The notes: generated from the sequence alone by a model not told the origin. A DNA stretch of 9,563 nucleotides from Desulfobulbus sp. (GCA_011051825.1 DRKH01000133.1:1-9563), one strand, 5' to 3'; counted from the stretch's first letter, positions 1 to 4,761 are shown. Numbers and translations: made by a program.

Positions 1-50
1 AGGAGTACCCCACGGAGTCTGCGCTCGAAGTCTGCGCTTATCTACCTCTC

Positions 51-106
51 TGCACGGTCAGGCCTGATTCACATAGGAATCACTATAGTTCACAGGCCTG
101 ACTGCA
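51..106. repeat. Inverted repeat, long stem-loop
   Basis: TGCACGGTCAGGCCTG at 51-66 is complementary to CAGGCCTGACTGCA at 93-106 except for a two-base bulge (CG), giving a 14-bp stem. The 26-base loop holds a second small inverted repeat (GATTC 66-70, GAATC 77-81) and the palindrome ACTATAGT (82-89). No T-run follows on either strand, so it is not an obvious terminator. Confidence 0.7.
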
Positions 107-109
107 CAG

Positions 110-292
110 ATATGGAGCACTCCTAAACAGTTACAGGTGGTGGTAGGGCTAGTTCTCTGCCCCTACCTGAATAGTTACCCTGAATTAATCTACTATTCTG
201 TCCGTTGAAAGGTGAATTTATGTAACCGTTCACCGGGATGTCATGCCCCTGGCATTACATCCAAATTGTACACGTTTACCAGTGCTCCATAT
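110..292. repeat. 12-bp perfect inverted repeat enclosing a multi-hairpin domain
   Basis: ATATGGAGCACT at 110-121 is perfectly complementary to AGTGCTCCATAT at 281-292. After a two-by-two internal loop, TAAAC (124-128) pairs with GTTTA (274-278). Inside this closing stem lie three local hairpins: 142-167 (GGTAGGGC with GCCCCTACC, one bulge), 211-234 (GGTGAA with TTCACC) and 236-262 (GGATGT-c-ATGCC with GGCAT-t-ACATCC, three-base loop). Drawn as RNA it would form a multi-branched domain. Confidence 0.65.
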
Positions 293-400
293 TCGTTCAG
301 GTAAGCGAGCCTGCGAGACTCCGGGTAAGCGAGGAACGAGACTCCGACAGCCCCGCTATGTGATGAGGTCTGATCGGACGAATATGGGGTGCTGGTGAAC
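274..400. repeat. 22-position inverted repeat with G-U-compatible differences
   Basis: Segment 274-295 is complementary to 379-400 at all 22 positions if G-U pairs are allowed: 18 Watson-Crick pairs and four positions that would be G-U in RNA. The arm at 281-292 is the same one that can pair with 110-121, so the two foldings exclude each other. The loop contains the tandem repeat at 300-346. Confidence 0.65.
300..346. repeat. Two-copy tandem repeat, 24 and 23 bp
   Basis: Copies at 300-323 and 324-346 share GGTAAGCGAG at the start and CGAGACTCCG at the end, and differ only in the central three to four bases. The unit's ends reappear inverted at 13-20 (CGGAGTCT) and 35-40 (CGCTTA), so the outer edge of the region is related to this repeat. 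With two adjacent copies and no spacer it is not a CRISPR array. Confidence 0.7.
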
Positions 401-450
401 ATTTACGAATTTATCACTCGGCCTGTCAACTCCCCTTCCAACAACCAGAA

Positions 451-483
451 AGCCCCACCAACCGGCCGGCGGCGAGTGGGGCT
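451..483 (-). terminator. Intrinsic terminator of the oxygen-defence operon
   Basis: AGCCCCAC (451-458) and GTGGGGCT (476-483) form a perfect 8-bp stem, with a GC-rich palindrome (CCGGCCGG) in the loop. Read on the minus strand the stem is followed by TTTCT. It begins 8 bases after the stop codon of the double-rubredoxin gene, the right place to end the minus-strand operon. Confidence 0.7.
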
Positions 484-490
484 GAGTGAA

Positions 491-898
491 TTACGCCTCT
501 TCAAATTCATCCTTTCCAGCTCCGCAGACCGGGCAGAGCCAGTCATCGGGTAAGTCGTCAAATGAGGTTCCCGGTTCCACTCCATTGGCCGGATCACCGG
601 CTGCCGGGTCGTATTCATATCCACAGACAAGACATCGATATTTTTTCACGGTGCTTCCTCCACCTGATGATTGGGGTTGTTCATCGTTATTTGCATGACT
701 GTCGCGAACCGAGCCCGGTCCGGCCAGCGGTTTAAAGGCTGCTTTTGTTGCTCCGCAGACCGGACAACGCCAGTCATCGGGAAGGTCGGCAAACCTGGTT
801 CCTTTTTTTATCTTCCCTTTCCGGTCACCTCGATCCGGATCATAGACATAGCCGCAGTTTACGGTCTGGCATTGATATATTTCTTCAAGTTGTGCCAT
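491..898 (-). CDS. Double-domain rubredoxin (CX4C + CX2C)
   Basis: This is a 135-residue cytoplasmic electron carrier made of two rubredoxin domains, each expected to hold one iron on four cysteines. Domain 1 (about 6-57) has Cys10, Cys15, Cys45 and Cys48. Its first knuckle is CX4C (CQTVNC), not the usual CX2C. Domain 2 (about 86-134) is canonical with Cys89, Cys92, Cys122 and Cys125. Both keep the YDP and LPDDW-CPVCG core. A hydrophilic Gly/Ser/Gln linker (about 58-84) separates them. CX4C knuckles are known from an atypical second rubredoxin of Desulfovibrio desulfuricans. The start ATG has AGGTGG only 3 bases upstream, a short spacing. It is the last gene of the operon, just after desulfoferrodoxin, echoing the rbo-rub pairing of sulfate reducers. 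Donation of electrons to superoxide reductase or rubrerythrin is therefore likely but inferred. Confidence 0.93.
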   Translation of the reverse strand: MAQLEEIYQCQTVNCGYVYDPDRGDRKGKIKKGTRFADLPDDWRCPVCGATKAAFKPLAGPGSVRDSHANNDEQPQSSGGGSTVKKYRCLVCGYEYDPAAGDPANGVEPGTSFDDLPDDWLCPVCGAGKDEFEEA

Positions 899-946
899 AT
901 GCCACCTGGATTATTTGTATTTTTTTTAAGACGGGGCCGGGATGAA

Positions 947-1321
947 TCAGGATTTCCAATGGCCGTGCAGATTACAGTAGGCCCGGGCAGTGACTTCGGA
1001 GGCCTCAACGCAAAAGGTTGCTTCGGGGGCCTGACCCGGCGCCAGATCCTGGCGATAGACTATACCGTCCGCCACCAGTTCAATCCACTCTATCCAGTGT
1101 TTTTCCTCCATGGGATGGGCCACAGAGCCGACACGTACCTTGTAGCCGTTGTCCACCTTCTCCACAACCGGCACATGTTTTTCCTGGGCGGCATCAACGG
1201 TATTTTCCGCCATCAGATCCATGGGCTGGCCGCAACAGACCAGCTCACCGGCACCAGTATGCAGCACTTCGACGATATTTCCACAGAGGGGGCATTTGTA
1301 CACTTCGTTCTTGTTGGTCAT
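947..1321 (-). CDS. dfx: Desulfoferrodoxin (2Fe superoxide reductase)
   Basis: This 124-residue cytoplasmic enzyme reduces superoxide to hydrogen peroxide without forming oxygen. The N-terminal desulforedoxin domain (1-36) has Cys10, Cys13, Cys29 and Cys30, the CXXC...CC pattern of center I. The C-terminal neelaredoxin domain carries all ligands of the catalytic center II: His49, His69, His75, Cys116 and His119. Glu47-Lys48, the pair beside the active site, is also present. Length and numbering match the Desulfovibrio/Desulfoarculus 2Fe class. The ATG has AAGGAGA upstream with good spacing. The gene sits between flavodoxin and the double rubredoxin, both candidate electron donors, in an operon that also encodes two peroxidases for the peroxide it makes. 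The alternative name is rbo. Confidence 0.96.
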   Translation of the reverse strand: MTNKNEVYKCPLCGNIVEVLHTGAGELVCCGQPMDLMAENTVDAAQEKHVPVVEKVDNGYKVRVGSVAHPMEEKHWIEWIELVADGIVYRQDLAPGQAPEATFCVEASEVTARAYCNLHGHWKS

Positions 1322-1402
1322 GATCGTTCTCCTTGTTGGATAACTACAGTGAGTAAGGTTGAAAAGTTGCTGCTTCCAGGGGGAGCCGCATTATTACCGG
1401 TT

Positions 1403-1416
1403 CGGGCGGCGGCCCG
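1403..1416 (-). other. Intercistronic hairpin, flavodoxin-desulfoferrodoxin
   Basis: CGGGC (1403-1407) and GCCCG (1412-1416) form a 5-bp GC-only stem with a four-base loop, shortly after the flavodoxin stop codon on the minus strand. No T-run follows, so it is unlikely to stop transcription by itself. A role in mRNA processing or stability is only a guess. Confidence 0.35.
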
Positions 1417-1428
1417 GCAGAATTCCGG

Positions 1429-1875
1429 TTACAGTCCATCAGTCAGCATTTCGCTGATGGAGCGGCCATAATCCTGGCAGGCCCGTAAATTATGCTCAAT
1501 TTCGTCTTCTTTGAGTTTGAAGGGACCCAGTCCCGTCATCTGCATGTGCAGGGCATGTTTCATGGTATCATAGATATACCCCGGGGCCTCGCCCGAGTGC
1601 GTGGAGGAGCCAAAGGCCCCGCCGGCTTTTCCGGAGAGATCCGCTTCATCGGCCAGAAAGAGAAAGCGCTTCATATTTTCGGTCATATCCCTGTGGTAAG
1701 TGGGACAGCCGAAGATATAGCCGTCATATCCTTTAAGATCGGCAGCTGCTTTCAGGGAAGATATGGCGCTCAGTTCAGCCTCACAGCCGCCGATCCGCAC
1801 TCCTTCGGCAACATATTTCGCCATCTGCGCCGTATGCTCTTTGCGACTGTAGTATGCAATCAATATTTTTTTCAT
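1429..1875 (-). CDS. Short-chain flavodoxin / flavodoxin-domain protein
   Basis: This 148-residue cytoplasmic FMN protein is expected to carry low-potential electrons. The N-terminus (KKILIAYYSRKEHTAQMA, residues 2-19) is a flavodoxin first strand plus phosphate-binding loop, here SRKEHTA, a variant of the usual T/S-X-T-G-N-T. GYIFGCPTYHRDM (about 52-64) and GAFGSSTHSGEAPG (about 86-99) fit the two loops that flank the flavin ring. Its length is that of a stand-alone domain. It has no metallo-beta-lactamase part, so it is not a complete FprA/ROO oxygen reductase. I chose the ATG at 1875. A TTG 24 bases upstream is open but would add residues that do not fit the family. The gap of about 170 bases before it may hold a secondary promoter. 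Whether it serves desulfoferrodoxin, rubrerythrin or another partner is not shown. Confidence 0.85.
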   Translation of the reverse strand: MKKILIAYYSRKEHTAQMAKYVAEGVRIGGCEAELSAISSLKAAADLKGYDGYIFGCPTYHRDMTENMKRFLFLADEADLSGKAGGAFGSSTHSGEAPGYIYDTMKHALHMQMTGLGPFKLKEDEIEHNLRACQDYGRSISEMLTDGL

Positions 1876-1916
1876 AAGAGTAAATTGGGATCTTGGCAAG
1901 TGTTTTCCACTGCAAA

Positions 1917-1964
1917 GGCAAATTATTATGGGCTATTGTACCCGTCGGTGTTGCAACTCTGCAA
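1917..1964 (-). promoter_or_regulatory. Candidate internal promoter with degenerate PerR-like box
   Basis: On the minus strand, TTGCAG (1959-1964) and TACAAT (1935-1940) are separated by 18 bases. The -10 is good and the -35 poor. Just downstream, the 15 bases at 1917-1931 hold the core ATAATAATT, resembling the centre of a 7-1-7 Fur/PerR box (ATAATnATT) with poor outer positions. It could drive flavodoxin, dfx and rubredoxin separately from perR. Confidence 0.28.
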
Positions 1965-2003
1965 GGATCTGACGGACTCGCCGTACCGGGCAGATGTTTG
2001 CCT

Positions 2004-2024
2004 GCAACACCGGCAGGTGTTTGC
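2004..2024 (-). other. Intercistronic hairpin, peroxiredoxin-flavodoxin
   Basis: GCAACACC (2004-2011) pairs with GGTGTTTGC (2016-2024) with one bulged T and a four-base loop (GGCA). It lies 20 bases beyond the peroxiredoxin stop codon. No T-run follows on the minus strand. It could be a weak or factor-dependent terminator, or an RNA-stabilising hairpin. Confidence 0.4.
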
Positions 2025-2043
2025 GCTGGGAAAAGGTATACAA

Positions 2044-2637
2044 TCAGTCGCTATGGTGGGCAAGGTAGTCTGCAACGCCCTCGGCTGTCGGGGTCATGGC
2101 ATCTTCACCTTCCTTCCAGTTGGCCGGGCAGACATCGCCGTGTGCCTCATGGAAGGCCAGGGCATCAACCATGCGCAGGGCCTCGTCAATGGAGCGGCCA
2201 AGGGGCAGGTCGTTGATAACCGCATGGCGGACAAGCCCTTCCCTGTCAATCAGGAAGGTTCCACGCAGGGCAACGCCCATATCCAGAAGCACACCGTATT
2301 GACGGGAGATTTTTTTATCAAGATCGGCAACCAGGGGGTACTGGATGTTACCGATACCGCCTTCATTGACCGGGGTATTCTTCCAGGCCCAGTGTGAAAA
2401 CTGCGAGTCGATGGAGACCCCGATAACTTCACAGTTTTTGGCTTTGAACTGATCAAGCTTTTTATCAAAGGCAATAATCTCCGAAGGGCAGACAAAGGTA
2501 AAATCCAGGGGATAAAAAAACAGGATTACATATTTACCCCGGAAGTCGGACAGCTTGAAGTCTTCTTTCATGGAGTTGTCGGGCATAACAGCCGTTGCCG
2601 TAAAGTCGGGTGCCTGTCTGGCTACAAGTGTACTCAT
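2044..2637 (-). CDS. Typical 2-Cys peroxiredoxin (AhpC/Prx1 subfamily)
   Basis: This 197-residue cytoplasmic thiol peroxidase reduces H2O2 and organic peroxides. The active-site motif PLDFTFVC (43-50) gives the peroxidatic Cys50 with Pro43 and Thr47, and Arg125 (ALRGTF) completes the site. The resolving Cys170 lies in GDVCPANW. This marks a typical 2-Cys enzyme that forms an intersubunit disulfide. GGIG (93-96) corresponds to the GGLG motif of over-oxidation-sensitive enzymes, but the C-terminus (YLAHHSD) lacks the YF motif, so robustness is expected. GGAG lies 9 bases before the ATG. No AhpF or dedicated thioredoxin-type reductase is encoded here, so its reductant is unknown. It lies downstream of rubrerythrin in the same operon, a pairing seen in PerR regulons of sulfate reducers. 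Confidence 0.95.
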   Translation of the reverse strand: MSTLVARQAPDFTATAVMPDNSMKEDFKLSDFRGKYVILFFYPLDFTFVCPSEIIAFDKKLDQFKAKNCEVIGVSIDSQFSHWAWKNTPVNEGGIGNIQYPLVADLDKKISRQYGVLLDMGVALRGTFLIDREGLVRHAVINDLPLGRSIDEALRMVDALAFHEAHGDVCPANWKEGEDAMTPTAEGVADYLAHHSD

Positions 2638-2672
2638 TGGATTGTTCTCCGTTTTGTTGTTGATGTTTAAGT

Positions 2673-2690
2673 TCTGCCGGAATCGGCAGA
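2673..2690 (-). other. Intercistronic hairpin, rubrerythrin-peroxiredoxin
   Basis: TCTGCCG (2673-2679) and CGGCAGA (2684-2690) form a perfect 7-bp stem with a four-base loop, in the 74-base gap between rubrerythrin and peroxiredoxin. The minus strand continues ACTTAAAC, with no T-run, so full termination is unlikely. It may tune the relative amounts of the two mRNA segments. Confidence 0.45.
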
Positions 2691-2711
2691 GAGAGGTTCA
2701 GGCCTTGCGGA

Positions 2712-3287
2712 TCACCAGTTTTCCCCGAGCAGTTCAAAATAGCTCCCGGGGTGGGCGCAGGCCGGACATTTTTTAGGAGGCTCATTGCCCTCATGGACAT
2801 AGCCGCATTTGCTGCAATACCAGGCGACCACATCATCACGCCGGAACACCCGGCCTGATTTCAGGTTGTCGATAAAGGCCCGGTACTGTCTGGCGTGTTG
2901 TTGTTCAGCCTTGGCTATGGCGGTAAAGACCGCAGCAATAACCGGAAACCCCTCGTCCTTTGCCGTTGCTGCAAAAGAGGGGTACATTTCCATGTACTCA
3001 TGTTCCTCACCGGCGGCCGAGGCCTCAAGGTTTTCCATGGTCGTGCCGATGGTACCGGCCGGGAAAGAGGCCGTTACCTCAACCTCGCCGCCTTCAAGGA
3101 GTTTAAACAGGGTCTTGGCGTGGGCCCGTTCCTGCTCAGCCGTCCGTTCAAAGATGGCTCCAATCTGGACAAATCCTTCTTTTTTTGCGGCCTTGGCAAA
3201 AAAAGAATATCGGTTGCGGGCCTGCGATTCACCGGCAAATGCGGTTAAAATGTTGTTTTGGGTCTGGGTTCCCTGTAACGTCGCCAC
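2712..3287 (-). CDS. rbr: Rubrerythrin (NADH/rubredoxin-linked peroxidase)
   Basis: This 191-residue cytoplasmic non-haem diiron protein reduces hydrogen peroxide to water. The ferritin-like four-helix domain (1-145) has two ExxH-type sets: Glu20, Glu53 with His56, Glu94 and Glu97, and Glu128 with His131. The C-terminal rubredoxin-like domain (about 153-191) has Cys158, Cys161, Cys174 and Cys177. Length and spacing match the classical Desulfovibrio rubrerythrin. I place the start at GTG 3287 because the protein then begins MATLQGT as in the family, and because GGAGG lies 8 bases upstream. An ATG 15 bases earlier (at 3302) has no such site. The gene starts 14 bases after the perR stop. Electrons probably reach it through the operon's rubredoxin or flavodoxin, by inference. 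Confidence 0.95.
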   Translation of the reverse strand: MATLQGTQTQNNILTAFAGESQARNRYSFFAKAAKKEGFVQIGAIFERTAEQERAHAKTLFKLLEGGEVEVTASFPAGTIGTTMENLEASAAGEEHEYMEMYPSFAATAKDEGFPVIAAVFTAIAKAEQQHARQYRAFIDNLKSGRVFRRDDVVAWYCSKCGYVHEGNEPPKKCPACAHPGSYFELLGENW

Positions 3288-3295
3288 TGGTCCAT

Positions 3296-3300
3296 CCTCC
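3296..3300 (-). promoter_or_regulatory. Ribosome-binding site deciding the rubrerythrin start
   Basis: GGAGG on the minus strand lies 8 bases before GTG 3287. It overlaps the upstream in-frame ATG at 3302-3300, so that ATG cannot use it. This supports GTG as the true start. Confidence 0.75.
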
Positions 3301-3301
3301 A

Positions 3302-3958
3302 TCAGGAAAGTGCATTTTTACCGTCACCGGTAATCGTATATTTGCATCGAACCGGACTTTCCACCAACCCCTTTTTCTTGAGGGCGGTGATCTGGCAGCT
3401 TACCTGTTTGGGCTCCAGGCTTGTGGCGGCGGCAATATCCTTGCTGCCGCAGGCATCCTTGCATTTTGCCAGGGCTTCAAGAACTTCACGTTGCTTCTCA
3501 CTTAATTCCTTGGATCCGCATTTTGATTTACAGGCCATCTTTTTTCGTTCTCCTTTCTTTTTTTTGATTGAAGCGTTACTGCATTTCGGGCAGATACCGT
3601 AAAATTCGACCCGGCAGCCGGAAACCATGTAGCCACGGTTTTGTTCCGGCGGCAGGGTGACGTCTTTTTTATCGGCAAGATCGATATTATCGACCCGATG
3701 GCACTGGACACAGTAGATATGGTCATGCTGCTCCAGGTCCCAGTCGAATCGTTTCTGGCGGCCACTGATCTCAAGCTTGTTGATGAGGCCGGACTCCGAC
3801 ATGATTTCAAGGTTGCGGTACACCGTTGCCAGACTGATACGAGGCAGCTTTTTTTTTATTCGCTCATAAAGCTCGTCGGCGGTCGGGTGGGTTGTACTCT
3901 TTTTAATCTCGTCAAGGATGACTTCACGTTGATGAGTCATGCGGAGTAGTTTCTGCAT
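3302..3958 (-). CDS. perR: PerR-type Fur family repressor fused to Cys-rich winged-helix domain
   Basis: This 218-residue DNA-binding regulator has two parts. Residues 1-127 are a full Fur/PerR protein: a winged helix with HPTADELY and SLATVYRNLE (42-51, the recognition helix), then a metal-binding dimer domain. That domain has His78 and His80 in EQHDHIYC, and two CXXC pairs (Cys83/Cys86 and Cys123/Cys126) for structural zinc. Family Fur proteins end near residue 130. Here a Lys-rich linker (132-140) leads without a stop into a second winged helix (about 149-215) with GSKDIAAATSLEPKQVSCQI as its helix-turn-helix and six cysteines in total. An internal ATG (residue 141) has its own AAAGGAG, so the second domain may also be made alone. 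The gene heads the peroxide-defence operon, and a PerR-like box overlaps its promoter, which implies autoregulation. The PerR rather than Fur assignment rests mainly on this context. Confidence 0.88.
   Translation of the reverse strand: MQKLLRMTHQREVILDEIKKSTTHPTADELYERIKKKLPRISLATVYRNLEIMSESGLINKLEISGRQKRFDWDLEQHDHIYCVQCHRVDNIDLADKKDVTLPPEQNRGYMVSGCRVEFYGICPKCSNASIKKKKGERKKMACKSKCGSKELSEKQREVLEALAKCKDACGSKDIAAATSLEPKQVSCQITALKKKGLVESPVRCKYTITGDGKNALS
3536..3556 (-). promoter_or_regulatory. Internal ribosome-binding site and ATG within perR
   Basis: On the minus strand AAAGGAG (3550-3556) precedes an in-frame ATG (3536-3538) by 11 bases. Translation from here would yield a separate protein of 78 residues, starting MACKSKCGS, that contains only the Cys-rich winged-helix domain. 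Such small stand-alone regulators seem to me to exist in related anaerobes, which I state from memory only. Confidence 0.55.
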
Positions 3959-3992
3959 ATTTGCTATCTCTTGTTAAGTGTTATTTTTTCTA

Positions 3993-4050
3993 AAAGTAGT
4001 TGATAATTATTACTGTGTCAAGCCAAAAAAGAACTTTTTTCAGGTTTTTT
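3993..4050 (-). promoter_or_regulatory. perR operon promoter with PerR/Fur-like operator
   Basis: On the minus strand a perfect -35 TTGACA (4016-4021) is followed after 17 bases by TACTTT (3993-3998, a weak -10), about 35 bases before the start codon. The spacer contains CAGTAATAATTATCA (4001-4015). On the plus strand this reads TGATAATTATTACTG, with one full arm and four of seven positions of the other arm of the 7-1-7 Fur/PerR consensus. A repressor bound here would block RNA polymerase. The A/T tracts just upstream (4022-4050) look like an UP element. Together this predicts a strong, peroxide-inducible, autoregulated promoter. Confidence 0.65.
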
Positions 4051-4069
4051 TCGGCTGGGGAAAGGAGGG

Positions 4070-4098
4070 GCCGGGAACAGGGGGAAACCGTTCCCGGC
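4070..4098 (-). terminator. Hairpin after pal, probable terminator
   Basis: GCCGGGAAC (4070-4078) and GTTCCCGGC (4090-4098) form a perfect 9-bp stem with an 11-base loop, 36 bases beyond the pal stop codon. The minus strand continues CCCCTCCTTTCCCC, a pyrimidine run but not a clean T-run. Termination is therefore likely but may be incomplete, which would let some pal transcripts read into perR. Confidence 0.5.
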
Positions 4099-4134
4099 AA
4101 TGGAAAAGTTGGTGGAGGCGGGGACGTTCAGGGG

Positions 4135-4761
4135 TTACTCAAGTACAAAATCATCCCTTCTGTTCTGGGACCAGTCAAACTCGGTCTGTCCGGTGAAGAG
4201 AGGGCGTTCTTCACCAAAACTGAGGGTACGGATACGATACTCTTCAATGCCCAGTTCGATCAGATAGTTTTTTGCATTCAAGGCCCTTCGTTCACCAAGG
4301 GCAAGGTTGTATTCATTGGTACCGCGTTCATCGGAATTTCCTTCAATGACCAGGTTACGGCTGGGGTTTGCTTTCAGGTACTCGGCATTGCGTTCCAGCC
4401 GGGAAGTCTGATCATCACGGATTCCGGCCTGATCAAAGTCAAAGTAGATCGGCAGCATTTCACTGGAAGAACGGCCATAGGTTTTTTTATACTCCTCGCT
4501 TTCCTGATCACTGTTGACTGAAAATCCACCCAGTGCCTCACCGGTCTGACCTGCTGAATCCAGAGATTCTTCACCAGGTGTGGTTTCCTCGGTGATGGTT
4601 CCCTGGCCGCTGTCTGCACCATTTCCGGAGTTTACCCCGGTTGAAGAGCCGGCACCGTTTTGCGAGGAATATGGTGGAACCGGTTTTTTGCCGCAGCCGC
4701 CGAGCAGGACAAGGGACGCGGAAAAAAAGGTAATGAGCAGCAGGGTGGTCAGCGTTTTCAT
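4135..4761 (-). CDS. pal: Peptidoglycan-associated outer-membrane lipoprotein (Pal)
   Basis: This 208-residue lipoprotein anchors the outer membrane to peptidoglycan, and in the usual system it works with TolABQR. Residues 1-22 form a lipoprotein signal peptide ending in the lipobox LGGC, with acylated Cys23. Residues 31-95 are a Gly/Ser/acid-rich linker. The OmpA-type peptidoglycan-binding domain spans about 104-208, with IYFDFD, IEGNSDERGTNEYNLALGERRA (Asp144 and Arg158/159 at the expected diaminopimelate-binding places) and a final QNRRDDFVL. GAGGAT lies a good distance before the ATG. No tol genes adjoin: the next gene upstream is divergent and downstream is the perR operon. It could be one of several OmpA-domain lipoproteins of the genome, so the pal symbol is likely but not certain. 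Confidence 0.87.
   Translation of the reverse strand: MKTLTTLLLITFFSASLVLLGGCGKKPVPPYSSQNGAGSSTGVNSGNGADSGQGTITEETTPGEESLDSAGQTGEALGGFSVNSDQESEEYKKTYGRSSSEMLPIYFDFDQAGIRDDQTSRLERNAEYLKANPSRNLVIEGNSDERGTNEYNLALGERRALNAKNYLIELGIEEYRIRTLSFGEERPLFTGQTEFDWSQNRRDDFVLE

Larger units (their letters stand above)
1..402. repeat. Structured, repeat-rich non-coding region of unknown identity
   Basis: No convincing gene is present. The stretch holds an unusual density of complementary segments: a long stem at 51-106, a 12-bp stem joining 110-121 to 281-292, local hairpins at 142-167, 211-234 and 236-262, a 22-position stem joining 274-295 to 379-400, a tandem repeat at 300-346 and a 10-base direct repeat (AGTCTGCGCT) at 16-25 and 29-38. 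It could be a non-autonomous mobile element, a cluster of REP-like palindromes, or a gene for a structured RNA. I do not recognise a known RNA family or insertion sequence. The left boundary may lie outside the window. Confidence 0.6.

Noticed and set aside
300..346. CRISPR array
   Set aside because: There are only two directly abutting repeat copies, with no spacers and no cas genes in the window.
671..1471. Long plus-strand open frame antisense to the rubredoxin and desulfoferrodoxin genes
   Set aside because: It lies opposite two clearly recognisable genes with all metal ligands in place. Its product has no family features and no ribosome-binding site.
1429..1899. TTG start of flavodoxin at 1899
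   Set aside because: It adds eight residues without family support. The ATG at 1875 begins exactly at the first flavodoxin strand.
1492..2397. 301-codon plus-strand open frame across flavodoxin and peroxiredoxin
   Set aside because: It is antisense to two intact minus-strand genes and crosses their intergenic gap. The translation shows no coherent domain.
3288..3302. ATG start of rubrerythrin at 3302
   Set aside because: It overlaps the perR stop and has no ribosome-binding site. GTG 3287 has GGAGG eight bases upstream and gives the family N-terminus.
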